From the NCBI RefSeq assembly GCF_000204055.1, contig NW_006768766.1, forward strand, positions 3,234,275 through 3,298,274: a stretch of 64,000 nt of DNA, in the 5' to 3' direction. The translations under genes were made by a program, and so were the position numbers. This stretch comes from Melampsora larici-populina 98AG31. Taxonomy: Eukaryota; Basidiomycota; Pucciniomycetes; Pucciniales; Melampsoraceae. Positions 39,899 to 51,974 of this stretch are shown piece after piece. The notes under the pieces were generated by a model that searched no databases, had not been told where the DNA came from, and saw only the letters and a program-made list of their open reading frames with translations. The stretch's first letter is position 1. The number at the start of each line of letters is the position of its first letter.

Positions 39899-42800
39899 AG
39901 AATCATGTGAATGGATGGTCAGGATCAGACAGAGAGGGTAGGATGAAAAGCAAAATTGAAATTTTATAAAAATTAGGGTTCACTTTATCAACAGCAATCC
40001 AGAAAATATTGACTGAATTTGTCTAATTGAAGAAGACAGGGAAAGAAAGGATGTACCTGGTTCTTATAATCTTTTCCTAGACCCTGTCTTTTTTTATTTG
40101 AGCAGCAGTTGAAACAAGATCTCAATCAAAGCAAGTGGTTTTGGGGTATGGGTCTATAATTGTGTCATGATAGCAAGTGGAAAATCAAACTACTGATTTT
40201 TCCTGTGAAAAAAAACAGGGTCTGGGTTTCTGAAACAACAGTTATCTCATTTTGGGTGGTGATTTTGTATAAATGAATGAGACTGTAATTTTATGATGAG
40301 ACCAGGAAGGTATCTTCACATGTAACAGATCTTCCCCTCAAAAGGAAACAAGTTTTGTAGCTAATTTTGGGAAAATATGCCAAAGATCTTTCTGGCTAAT
40401 TGCTCTACGTAACATCTTTTCAAGCCATCATCCACTCTGTACTTGAACCAGGCCCACAGAGGAATGTTGCATGTATCACATTGACTTTTATGCTGGGACC
40501 CAATCTAGAGCCTCTCACTTTGTAAGTCAACTTAAACTCAACTCCATTTTGAGCCATTGTCAACCATTTCAGGTGACCCCACAACATCCTGTTGCACAGC
40601 TCACACCTCATTGGCCAATTATGGACCAAATTTTCCTTTGTTGACTTCACAAGAATACCAAGAATCAAGTGACCCAGATAATTTTTCTTCTAGAGCAGTT
40701 CTTGCTAAAACCCCAATCACTTACAGAGATATATAAAATAATCTCAGTGTCCCAGAAGATTATGATTTGAAATATGGAAACCCATCAGAGAAAACAGCAA
40801 GCAGTGATAAAGTGTTTCTTGATGTACATGTCCCCACACCTAGGACTTGTAATCATTGGGTTTGGGACAAAACCTGGCCCCGCCGCTGCAAAACTTGAAT
40901 GATTATGTAAATCACTTGGAGGGGACTGTACATCAAAAGTAGAAATATCTTCCTCAAACCTGTGTGGCAGCTGGGCGCCAATCATGTAGTCAATTTACAA
41001 AGCCAACCTTTCATGATTTGAAGACAAACTTGGCAAGTGTTTCTTTGTTACAAAAAATATATGGTCTGGAAGACCTTCACTATGTTGCTGAATGACTTGA
41101 GGCCAATTGGAAAGATACCCCAAGTGATGTCTAGAAAACAACATTTCTAAGCACACAAACCCTCAGAGGCCAGCTACAAGAAATTAGTTCAATACAACCA
41201 TTGTACAAATCTCTAAGGGGTAGGGCTACATTTGAACAGAAATTCTGAGGGTGAAGATCACAATGAATAAGATGATTATGTCACTACACAAACATCATGG
41301 CTTTACATGATAACTCCAAAGTTATCTTTGATGAATTTCAACACCATGTATATATGAAAGAAATACTCTTATCAACCTGACCTGTGTGAATGTGACTTGT
41401 CAGCCAGCTGACACCACACTTCTTTTGAAATTCCATGTACCTGAAATCCAACCAGGCCCCCTGAGGGAGTTATTGTATGCTCTTATGGTCTAATGAATAA
41501 CTTTCAGCAATCTACCTTGTCCTTGTTTTGAACCCTTAAAACAACCCCTTAGTAAGAAGGCATGGTCACATGAAGGATATGCATGTCAGATGCTGTGCAT
41601 GCAAAAAAGTATATAATTTATTGTGTATCCTAAAGATTCCCAAAGGAACCTCAGTGGTGATTTGCCTGTGTGCTTTATGAGAGCTGCATTTTGATACCTT
41701 GAGCTATACTCCACCTCTTGCAATCTTGCCACTCCTGTCAAAATTTTTTGCTAGGTCACATGTCTTGCGTTTCAGACATCTACACCATGGGGTAATTGGG
41801 ACAAGAATTCTGTTGTCAGAAATGACTGCCTCCAGGCCCAATTTGCTTGGTGGTTGGTATAGCATAGCCATACCTGTGCTTGGGTAGCATTATGGCAAGG
41901 TGTCAGATGGGTCAATAGTGGCCATTAGACCATTTCTGAAAATTTTTGACAGGTCTGCCAATCACATCTCTCATTACCTCCATAACCACACCATACACCC
42001 CATGCCAACATCCAAGGACCAACACAAGATATTGCACTTCATTGCAATTCTGTTGCAGGTAGTCACACTTGCAACAGTGTATGAACACATTGCATGCACA
42101 GCACAAAAACCAGGAGAGAGGGAGGGTGCATTGCAACACAGTTTCAGTGCAATACAATTGTACCAGCTTTACGGGATACAAAGTAAGATCTGGACATTTT
42201 CCCGGCTTTGTGCCCAGGTTTTTTTTTGCAGTAAATTTGAATTCTGGGCCCGGACTTTTGCCCAGAAAATCAAAATTTACTGCCAAAATAATTCCGGGCA
42301 CGTGCCTGGATTCTACTTTGTATCCCACATTTGTACAAAAATGAAGCTTACTTGCAGACAAGGTGTAAGAAATTGTGTCAAGGAGCCATCTGGCTTTGTT
42401 TTGTTGGGTTTCAAACAAAATCAACACAATTGGTAGGTCCTGAGATCCATTGTGGCTGCAATAAAACTCAGTGTATTGGTCTAGGATTTCACTTGCAGCA
42501 CAATACAAGACAGGCCTCATTTTGTAACATTGTATTGAGCTGATGCCCTGCCCCTTCTGGTAAGGTCAACCAGGTTGAGGAACATTGGGAAGGGCTTCCA
42601 GACCAATGAATAGATCCTGGGAGCCCTCACAAATTCAGATCAGGAACCCTTTGAGGAGAACAACTTCTCTGAAGGCAAAAGTAAAATCTAATGTTTGAAT
42701 TTCACAGCCTTGGATTTGGCTATCCAAGAAGAAAGTCCTCTTGCCAGTCTTCTGCTTGCCAAAAGACTGCTTGATCTCTTGTCAGGCTACCAGCCAGTCA

Positions 42801-43506
42801 ATCAGCTTTCCTCTGCCCAAAAGTTGAGCTTTTTGACAGGCTATGGATGGGTTCGTCTAACCATCCATCATGTGGCTCAAAGCCAAGTTTTTGACTAGAT
42901 CAACAGCACAACCATTTTTAAGCTGGTTATGTGACACATAGTTACCCAGTGGTGATGTATGTGGTATGATTTGTTTATCAAAAATCTATTCCATTTCAAT
43001 CCATTGTCTAAACTATATGACTTATGTCAAATATAAATCCACAACAAACCAATACCCAGTTGAGCATGAAGACAGGAGATGGCAGTTTGGGTTCATCTGG
43101 ATCTACTTTGGTAAAACCACACGAGTTGATGATACAGCTAACCAGTTAGATACAAAGATAACCTGTGTGATTTAATTGTATAACTTGGACAACAAAAGAG
43201 ATGATAGTAATGCTATTCAGCAACAACCATAAACCTCAAAAATATAAAAAAATGCCAAGAGGCAGCACCAGAGCATACAACTTTTTTGAGACTTATTCCA
43301 TGTTCATTGGCCTACAGACCAGAAAGAATCTTGGAATATGATTATTTGGTATTATCTGATGGCAATACATCTGTAGGGATATTGTAACTGATTCCAAGAC
43401 AAGTGAAGTTGACCATGATCAAATCATCAAAAAAAGGTATAATAAGCATTGAGAATACAATCAATCAAGAATCCAATCTCTTGGTAATTACTTCATCAAT
43501 ATCTTC
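39899..43506. other. Gene-free part of duplication copy 2 and DBP7 3' flank
   Basis: Non-coding DNA matching 24373-27078 and 33529-34075, plus about 330 unique bases (43175-43506) before the DBP7 stop codon. No further gene is recognisable. Confidence 0.55.
42172..42327 (-). mobile_element. 155-bp MITE, copy 2 (inverted)
   Basis: CGGGATACAAAGTA at the left and TACTTTGTATCCCA at the right. Its reverse complement aligns with the copy at 26070-26224. The corresponding place in duplication copy 1 (near 26793) has no insertion. Confidence 0.85.
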
Positions 43507-46327
43507 TCAAAAACCTCCAATATTAAACTCATCAGCACCATTGACTAATGGCCCTTTCAATGTATTTCCATTTTTCTTATGTTTGAACTGACTTAAACTA
43601 ACAAACCTACTCTCATTACCTTCCGCTTCTTCATCTTCTTCTTCTTCAATAATAGCAGTTCGATTCCTTCTATTAGCTAATTTCATCTGTCGTTTACTAA
43701 TCGGTTTGGTCATATCTTCTGTAGAAAATGATCCTGAAATTCGTTTAGGTGCTTCTCTCAATCCGAATGATTTAGCTAAATGTCCTAAATGTAAACTCTT
43801 GACATGAAAGAAATGTTTTTCTTGTGATGGATGTGTCGCATATGCTCTGATATGTGAGCTAAATGCTTTAGATGCCAATGATGTATTCTAAATCAAATCA
43901 AGTCAAACAAGATGAAAAAAGGTCGATCAATCAAAAGTCAGTTTCCTCCGCGAAGGAAATCTTTTTAAATCAAACTCTGACTTACATCTAAATTTTTAAC
44001 AACCCATCTTTCAATAGCCATCTGTACATCAGTAGCACGAGTTTCCCACTCTGTTTCATTCCCTCCAAACCCTTTCTTCAAAAGGTTTTCAACTCCAATC
44101 GGTTGAATCTTCACTACTTCTTGACTACCTCTACTTTGACCTTTTTCACACCATTCTACCCATTCTTCTTCTCTAGGTAATAAAAAACTCCAAGCTTCTC
44201 CTAATTGTCCTGCACGTGCTGTACGTCCTACTCTATGAAGGTATTCTGTTACACCGCCTTCAGTTGGTAAATCATATTGAATCACATGTGATACGAATGG
44301 TACATCTAAACCTCTACCAGCTAGCGAAGTACAAAATAGAATCGATGGCGCTTTATCGTCCGGTGCATTTGGCTTTGAAAAGGCTTGAAGTGATGATAAA
44401 CGAGTTTGAAGATCTAAATTACCATGTAATCTAAATATCTTCGTTCCGGGAAGGAGTGGACAGCTCTTGAGAATAGGTTGTGTGCCAGCTGCATCATCCT
44501 TGTCTTCCGAATCAACCACATCATCAGGTTCAGGTCCTCTAGACATCGTCAGTCCGCCAAACGCTTCAAAATGGAAATCGACTGAAGCTGTACAGCTCAT
44601 AAACACCAAGACTTTCTCAGCGACATGTATCTGCTTTAATGAAGTGATTTGACGTAAAAGTGCTATAAGGGAAACCAGTCTGAGCTTCGGAGGAGTCACA
44701 ACGTAATGCTGAGTGAGTTGAGAAGGAGCTGAGAAGGTGTTGGGGGCATTCGGATTATCGTCTTTTGCCTGATTTTGATCTTGATTAGATTCGCCTGACT
44801 TGAGAGAAATAGGATCGTTAAGAGTCATTCCGACTAATTTCTTAACCCCATCGGGCATTGTGGCACTACACAGTACTGTTCGACGAGCTGCACGATTGAT
44901 AGTTTGTCTTTTGCGTTCCCAGTATGAGATAGCCTTTGTTTCACGATCTGCCAAGTGTTTCAATATACCCTTCATTTGTTCTTCAAACCCCATATCCATC
45001 AATCTATCCGCCTCATCCACTACCAACCACCGTAAGCTCAAATTAGGATCCGAAGATTGATCCCCGCCTGGTTCACCTAATGGTTGCTTATTAGGGTTTT
45101 TGTCTGGGTTTTCTTTCGGTCGCGGAGGATCACCGGCAATACGAAGGGCTGCAGTTTTTTCAAGATGATCCAATAACCTTCCTGGTGTACAGACAAGTAA
45201 AGGTACACCACGTCGTAACCTAGCTTTCTCGTGCGTTCGATTGGTTCCCTGTGAAGATCATCGTGTCATATAAAAAAGGATCTAGTCAAACTCACGTAAG
45301 CCAGATCATTAGATGATGAAAGAGAAAATCAGAAAAAGCTTACACCATGAACGGTTCCTGGAACAAGCCACCGTGGATTAAGTTTAGGGGTTTTACTTGT
45401 ATCATCATCATCACAAGGTTCTACTTCTTGATCCTCGGATACATCCTTTGGACCACCAGCACTTGCAAATGACAATAAATTGATGGCCACATTTGTCACC
45501 TGTTCTGCCAATTCTCTTGTAGGTACCAAGATCATAGCCATCGTTCCAATCTCTCGGGTCAATCTTTTATTTGAATCTGAAGTAGACAAACAAAGTAGGT
45601 CTTGAATGATAGGTACTAAATAAGCTAAAGTTTTTCCACTACCAGTTTGACTTTGAATAATAACATCTCTAGTCAAAGGATTAATAGAAGAAGTTAAAAG
45701 AGGCCAAGAAATCGATTGAATGCCAGTAGGTGAAGTGATGGGTCCCATCTTTGAATGAGTTGAGATATGTTGACTGATTTGGGGATGTAAATTTAAAGAT
45801 GATGAAGTGATCTGGATTTCTGATAATGAAGCATTTGAAGGTGCGTAAAGTGTTACAGGTTCTTCAGATTCGGAATTCGAGATTGTCGGAATGATAATCG
45901 ATGAGAATAATGAGGAAATGTATTGAAGTTTGTTGGGGGGATTTGTTGATTCTTTATGAGATTTTGTCGTAGTCTCTTTCCTGATCACGATACATTACAG
46001 AACCATCCAAATCAATGGGTCAATATGATGATAATCAAATTGGACAATCTTGAGGATATTTAAAGTAACTGGAACTGGATCGTCATTTGTTCTCGAATCC
46101 AAAGAATGTTTATGATTGATCGTTGGTTCATGATAATTTGTAGGTTCTTCATTGATGATTTGATTTGATTGAGTTTCGGTTGATTTATTATGTTTTTTGT
46201 TGATTAGTTTAGCTTTACGTTTCTGTTTAAGTTTATGAGTCCAATTTCCAGGTGTAGATTTGATTGATGATGTGATGGTTTGATTTGAATTTGAATTGGT
46301 ATCAAAGTTGAAGATTAAGTCGGCCAT
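43507..46327 (-). CDS. DBP7: DBP7, DEAD-box ATP-dependent RNA helicase (60S biogenesis)
   Basis: Four recognisable exons: about 46327-46070 (starts [10 protein letters not shown] with a basic region), about 45982-45344, 45248-43986 and 43887-43507. Helicase motifs in order: [10 protein letters not shown] (Q motif), [11 protein letters not shown] (I), VPTRELAEQ (Ia), [10 protein letters not shown] (Ib), [13 protein letters not shown] (II), CSATMP (III), [14 protein letters not shown] (V) and [10 protein letters not shown] (VI). The C-terminal domain has [11 protein letters not shown] and later [20 protein letters not shown], characteristic of Dbp7/DDX31. Dbp7 is a nucleolar helicase needed for early large-subunit assembly. 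The joins between exons 2-3 and 3-4 are clean GT-AG. The exon 1-2 boundary is unclear: no good GT donor closes the frame. The gene diverges from the RPP40-like gene, sharing a 213-base promoter region. Confidence 0.9.
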
Positions 46328-46540
46328 TTTGTTTTGGTTTTTTGCAAGTTAAAGGTTCAAGTTGAAGTTTTCAAAAGTTGGTTGATCAACTTTTTTCAAA
46401 TTACACATGGTGGAAAGTCACGTGATAATACATACAATACTTTAACACTGTGTGGTATGGCTATATAGAGGGATCTCTATACCATTTGGTGGATCGGAAA
46501 TTTTGACAACTTCATCTGAAAAACATTGATAGATACCAAA
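46328..46540. promoter_or_regulatory. Divergent promoter region, DBP7 / RPP40-like
   Basis: 213 bases between the two start codons. Near the middle is an inverted repeat, TATAGAG-GGAT-CTCTATA (46464-46481), inside a wider GGTAT...ATACC pair. The TATA-like strings on both strands could serve one gene each. Role inferred from position only. Confidence 0.5.
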
Positions 46541-48398
46541 ATGGTGAGTATCTTCAACTACATTCAACTCGAGTCAGACCAACACTAACCACTTTCTTTC
46601 TTTCTTCCTAGAGTCATCATAAAAAACCTCACAAACCAGAATTACCTAGAGATCACCTTTTCATCACATCTGATCATCAACTCTATCTTCCAAAATCTAA
46701 TCCTTCAACTCCCTTTTCCATTTCATTACCTAGACCATGGCAAACTATAGGTCGACATCCTTTCACTTCTCAAGTTAAGTATCAGACTATTTCCATTATA
46801 CCATTGTATCTATCCTTCCATAACTGATGTCAATTCTTTATTCATCAAACAGCTCGATATCATCCTTCCAAAGCCCGATTCCTCTTTTTCGAATGATTCT
46901 GGCGAATGTCCCTCAATGACTTCGAATCCCATGATCAAAAATATATCAAAAATGGACGCATATCAACGCTTCACTGGATTTCATCTATCACTTCTCATGG
47001 AACCAGGCGTAGCTCAAACCTACCTCCGATCTGGTCAGATGGCGCCTTACCCAGATTCAGATTATCAATCATTCAAGCTGTCTAACTGAGAGTTTACCAT
47101 TTTTCTGATTATCGATCAGGTAGTCTGATCGCCTTATCGAAATCCTCAGTTCCTGGTGATGATGTTTTTGCTGTCGATGGATATGGTTCGCATCAAGCTT
47201 ACTTGTCATTCCTCGATCTTCATCTTCTTTGAGCTGATCATCTTTTGATGTCCATAAATCTGACCAGGGAAAATCCATATGAGACTCAATCGATCCACGT
47301 ACGAGACCCTTGGACTTCCAGGAAGGCCTTCGAAATTCGGCCCTCGTCGACAGTATTATGGTAAATCCTCATTCGGTTGACTTCTTTGACCTTTATTCAA
47401 GATTCTCATTTGATCACCTGCCTGACATACAGTGGTTGAGATCGACATGCGAGATCAAACTATGAGGTCGGGACAGAAAGGTTATGATCGGACTCGCGAT
47501 CGTCTCAAGTGTTTTCCCAGTAATGTCTTTAGCGGTTGGATGATTCCTGAAGTTACGGTCACAGAACGAAAATGGGAAGTCATGATGGTATGGGTCAATG
47601 AGAAAGGTTGAGAAAATTTGGTTATCCCCGCTACTGCCTCTGTCTGACTTCACTGTCACTAATGGCGGCTTTACAGGCGAATTGAAAGAGATCGACCTAC
47701 CTCTCAACCCGACCATAACCCAAGTCCATCAATGTCATTCTAGTCTTTCACATACCCGAAACCCTTTTCCATCTCCTTGGCATCCGGCGAGGAATTTCGG
47801 ATCTGAAGATGACCTCTTAGATCTTTTCGAACACCTAGGAGCTGCAAACTTTTCGACTTCCGACTCATATCCAACGGATTGCCCTATGACACCTATAGAG
47901 ACCATCTCAGCTGTTGGGTTCTTTCATCCAATTAAAGTTTATCAATTTACCCTCGATTTAATCAACACCTATCAGTCCTGCTCTATCACTGGCCACACGG
48001 CACCTTTGGCCCCATTTTCTTTCCTCAATCGTAAACAAATGGACCGACCAAAAGAGATTCCAGCTCCAAACTCTTCGCAGTCTCGAAAGCGTCAAAAGAA
48101 TGGCAAAGGCGTTATGAAAGGTCCTGAACGTGGGATTGACGCCGGACTGACTAGTTGGACTTTGGTCTGCTTCCCTCCAGACGCTGGCTCACTCGGTCCG
48201 TCTGCCACTGAGCCCCTCAGGCCATGTCCTGATGAGTCAATGGAAGACCAGCATAATATTTTATCAACTGGATTTAAACGAGCTCATGACTCTACGCAAG
48301 ATCAAAACGACCGAGAAGGGGCCTTGAGCTCAGAAGACCTGTTGAAGAGGAGATGGGTCCTATACGAGTCAGTGGGACACAATGATACTCATTGTTGA
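46541..48398 (+). CDS. RPP40-like subunit of RNase P/MRP
   Basis: A many-exon gene. Exon 1 codes only the ATG (46541-46543), then GT-AG introns lead to exons 46612-46773 (SHHKKPHKPELPRD), 46853-47033 (TGFHLSLLMEPGVA), 47120-47185 (GSLIALSKSSVPGDDVF), 47268-47360 (KIHMRLNRSTYETLGLPGRP) and 47433-about 47587 (YVVEIDMRDQ...SGQKGYDR). All these joins keep frame. The block from MRLNRSTYETLGL through VVEIDMRD to GQKGYDR matches the Ribonuc_P_40 family. RPP40 is a protein subunit of RNase P and MRP, which process tRNA and rRNA precursors in the nucleus. The last exon (about 47677-48398) runs to TGA, but its join to exon 6 is out of phase with the best donor, so a site is misplaced or a base is off. 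The long C-terminal part is fungus-specific in appearance. Confidence 0.7.
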
Positions 48399-49763
48399 CA
48401 TTGGGCTCATCCAGCCAGCGCCCACGTTTTTTGACATGTTGGTCTTGTGGGTTTTATAAATGAATGCATTTTGTCAATAAGCGACAAAAACAGATCACTC
48501 CGTATCACCCAATTGTATCATCATGGGAATCCAATTCTAACATCATCCAGTTGTCCAGGTGTTTTTTGGCAGTTGATAAATTATCATCAAACAACATATC
48601 TGAGGAAGCAGGATTTTTGAGGACACTGCAACTCCTTCAGTCTGTCAATCAAACTCTTTGACATCCCATGAACAAAGGTAATAAAGGTCATCCACTTCAC
48701 AAGCTCAATGGTACTTCAGGATGTACATGATATTCTCTTGGAGGTATTGAAGTACTTTTATATAGTTCAAGGTTTACTGCCTATATGCTATGTCTTGTTG
48801 ACACCCCATCACTTAAAACCCCCTCATGGAAGCTACATACAGGCTCTGTAGGCTGGCACTGGAACCCGGAACCCTCAAATCCTTTTGGTTTTATTGTGAC
48901 AGAGAGCCTTTCTATTATATCAATTTTTTGGTTGTGTTTTTTCAAATGTGAATGCATTTGTGGATCTGCACCTTCCCCACCCAGCTATTACTAATGCCAG
49001 CAAGTCTTGACTTATTCAACACCTTGGATGATTTATATCTGATGAAGTACACTCAGGTTAGTACCAACTTTTGATTGCTGCTAGCAAGCTCGCATCTTCA
49101 GTGTGAGATGCAGATCATGGAATGAACAGGCAGTTTGATGTTAAAATACAGGCCACTATTTCTTCTGATCAATGGCACAATGGCATATCTTTGTGCCTTG
49201 CTCTTGATTACATTTTTGGGTGTTCCTTTAGATCTTAATAACAACACCCTTATCATTAATGTACAACATTTGTCTACATTCTGGGTACCCTTGTGATTGA
49301 TTGTATGTGCTTAAGTTTGAATACCTTTATTTTTTTGTATACCCATCTAATGCATTACTGAATTACATGATGATATTGAGGCCCTTGTAAGCAATTATGG
49401 ACCCTTGTATCCAAACTTTCATATTGCATGTGACTCTCAGAAGTTGCAAAGGAAAGATGTTCAACAGAATGATGGTCCTCAGGGCTGTCTCTCAGCTGGC
49501 CCTGATCTTCCAACAACAATTCATCCCTAGAGAGCAGGACATACATTTTCAAAAATAAAAACAAGACTATCCCATTCAATAGAACAAACACCTGTTTTGA
49601 CCAAGTTGTTGAGTTTTTATATATGTATTTTAGAAAAATTCACAGACACCGAAGAGCAAAGGGGTTTAAATCCTGGCTCTATAATGATGCGGAGTCTCCA
49701 ATACAAAAACAGAGAACAACAATTGGAGCGATGAAAAATGGGCATGAATACTTATTTTGAATT
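48399..49763. other. Gene-free stretch between the RPP40-like gene and SSP3
   Basis: About 1.4 kb. The last part, from about 49381, belongs to the tandem SSP3/SSP4 repeat unit. Earlier sequence shows no gene. Confidence 0.5.
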
Positions 49764-51017
49764 TTATTGATGATTGCCAATCGTTCCAATCCTAAATATA
49801 ATACCCTTATCTTCATCATCTAAAAATTGATGTGGGAGGTACTGTTGTTTTGAAGAAGTTGTCAATGGAGCCATATTAGGTGCTGCTGCGTGTATTTGTA
49901 ATTTTTGGCCCCTGGGATTAGACAATGTTCCACCTTTTCCACCTTCTTCATAAGTCCAGGTAATACCATTATATTCTCCACCAGGAGCAAGTTTAACAAG
50001 ATCACCTTCCATACTAACAATGACTTGAGCTGCACAAATTAACATGAAGCCAATTGTCAAGAATTTGGGTGATATTACCAATTTCATGATGTAGTGACTG
50101 TATGAATGATTCAGGGCCAAATCATGTCAGCGCTCATATATTTATTAAATTGAGACCAGGACAATGGAAAAGGCATTTGGAACAAAAATAAAACAGTAAG
50201 AGGTTCTCAACTTGTTGTTATCCTTAATCTAGGTGTTGTACCATGTCAGTAATGGTATATGAGCAGATGAAATTCCCAACATGATGTACATAGAAGTGAG
50301 GGCTTACCTAGAGTCTGACAAATATGTGGCTCCAATAAAATATATCCCACAAGCTCTAAAAAAAAGAAGTATGTGAAGGTATGGTCAGGATCAGAAGGAA
50401 AAGGTAAGATGGAAAGACAAATATGCATTCTATGGAAAGAAGGGTTCACATTATCAATAGCTATTCCAATTATCAACTGAAGACAAGGTGAGAAAATTTC
50501 TTGAAACCGGATGGTTCTTACATCAGTTTTTGCTAGTTCCCATCTTTTTATCTTCAAGTGAAGTCAGAATTGTATATCAGCTGAAACCAGGGGTTTTGGT
50601 AGACAGATCATGTAGCATGACATTATATCAAGTTGAAACCAAGTCTCAATTTTCTTGTAAAAAAATGTAGTGCACATGTTTGAAACAAAGCTTATCTGAT
50701 GTTGATTGCTTGGTTCTGTATGATTTGAATAAGACTGTAATTTTGTGATTATACTACAAGGAAATGTTGAGCCATTGCAATCAACTGATTTCAACATAAA
50801 TGACCATTGCACCTGTGCACAAAGAAAGTGGCACCCATTGCACACCTCATATATAGTTGCTGGTGTCTAAAAGTGTGGAATGTTGGACTGGGCAAGAAGA
50901 ATAATAAAACCACATGTGTTCAAATTTCATACATATGTAGGATGGAGAACACATCAATATTTAGTAGTGGATCAGTCAATTTCTTACCAATTATTGATTT
51001 TGTCTCTTAGGTTTGAT
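49381..51017. repeat. Tandem SSP repeat unit containing SSP3
   Basis: It begins GCCCTTGTAAG and includes the block CAGAATGATGGTCCTCAG, the SSP3 gene and its upstream region. The next unit begins with the same words at 51018. The unit is a diverged relative of the SSP1/SSP2 duplication. Confidence 0.75.
49764..50087 (-). CDS. Small secreted protein SSP3
   Basis: 107 residues from the ATG at 50087, chosen because it aligns with the starts of SSP1, 2 and 4; an upstream in-frame ATG at 50120 would spoil the signal peptide. MKLVISPKFLTIGFMLIC is the signal sequence, cleavage probably near QVIVS. The mature chain has no Cys and contains LAPGGEYNGITW, GGKGGTLSNPRGQ and DKGIIFRIG. Closest to SSP4. 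A leader intron is predicted at 50211-50307. Family unknown; candidate effector by inference. Confidence 0.82.
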   Translation of the reverse strand: MKLVISPKFLTIGFMLICAAQVIVSMEGDLVKLAPGGEYNGITWTYEEGGKGGTLSNPRGQKLQIHAAAPNMAPLTTSSKQQYLPHQFLDDEDKGIIFRIGTIGNHQ

Positions 51018-51974
51018 GCCCTTGTAAGAAACTATGGACTGCCATATCCAAACTTTGAATTTCATGTGATTCTCAGAAATTACCAAGGATTGAGAGAACC
51101 ACCATAACACAGGTGGTTTGTGGGTCCATGAAGACTTGCGGCGACCGCGGGAGGTAGTAGCAGGAGATACCCACAAGGCTTAAGCCCCAATGGAGGTCAG
51201 GGTACTTAGCAGTGCGCCGCAGGAAAAGTTTTTCTCCTCACGCTTTTCCTTACCTCCCAGATCTAGCTGGTAGAAGACTAGATCATCTCGTCGCAAGTCC
51301 ATCTTCATCATAGCTCAAGAGATCCAGATCTCTGAGCGCCCAGTTTTTTGTTTGACCACCCACCCACCCGTCAAAGAAAGAGTAAGTAATAGAAAGATTG
51401 TCCCACCCTCCGACCCAATGGAGGACCCCAGCCAGGCAAGGTTGGTTCACAAAAACCAAACCTTGGGGCTTCTTGGTTTCAGGAAACCAAGGCCCGGGCC
51501 GGGGCCCCTGCTACCCCCAACCTGCCCGATCTTGACTTGAATGTAAGGATTGCACCAGTAGGGCGGACGTGAGACTATTTGATAGTCCTAGAGATGTGTA
51601 GAGCATACAATCCCTTCTAACAAACTACCTTTTAGCTACAGGTAGCAAGTTAGGGAATGGAAAGTTTTTTGATAGAATGATGGTCCTGAGGGCTTTATAT
51701 CAGCTGATCCTGATCTTCCAACAACAATTCAACATCAGAGAGCAGGACATCATATATATTTTCAAGAGTAAAAACAAGACTCTTCCATTTCATAGAACAA
51801 ACACACGTATTGCACAAATTCTCAAGTTTATGCATGTATTTGAGAGAAAATTCATAGACAAAAAGAGTGAAATGGTTTGATTTCTAGCTCTCCAATGATT
51901 GAGCCTCCAATACATAAACATAGAACAACAATTGAAGTGAGAAAAATGGGTGTGGATACTTGTTTTTTTCAATC
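50309..51974. other. SSP3 upstream region and GC-rich insertion
   Basis: It holds the SSP3 upstream DNA, conserved with the other family members, then the start of the next repeat unit at 51018 and a GC-rich insertion at about 51090-51670. No gene is recognisable. Confidence 0.6.
51090..51670. mobile_element. GC-rich insertion of unknown type in the SSP4 unit
   Basis: Sequence absent from the SSP3 unit at the same point. It is much richer in G and C than its surroundings and contains AAGGTTGGTTCACAAAAACC and a second hairpin CTTGGTTTC-AGG-AAACCAAG near 51470. Similar hairpins occur in the Ngaro-1 B repeats (16529, 17098) and near the Ngaro-3 3' end (38411), so it may be a lone end of a related element. 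There is no coding frame. Confidence 0.55.

Larger units (their letters stand above)
38624..43174. repeat. Segmental duplication, copy 2
   Basis: Uninterrupted counterpart of copy 1. It starts GCCAAGTCAAAATTTGG, holds SSP2, lacks the Ngaro-2 insertion, and carries its own MITE at 42172-42327 in a different place and orientation. It also has about 100 bases near 40830-40930 that copy 1 lacks. Confidence 0.9.

Noticed and set aside
41912..42520. A 202-codon minus-strand frame in duplication copy 2
   Set aside because: It runs through the MITE insertion and is not open in copy 1; no recognisable domain.
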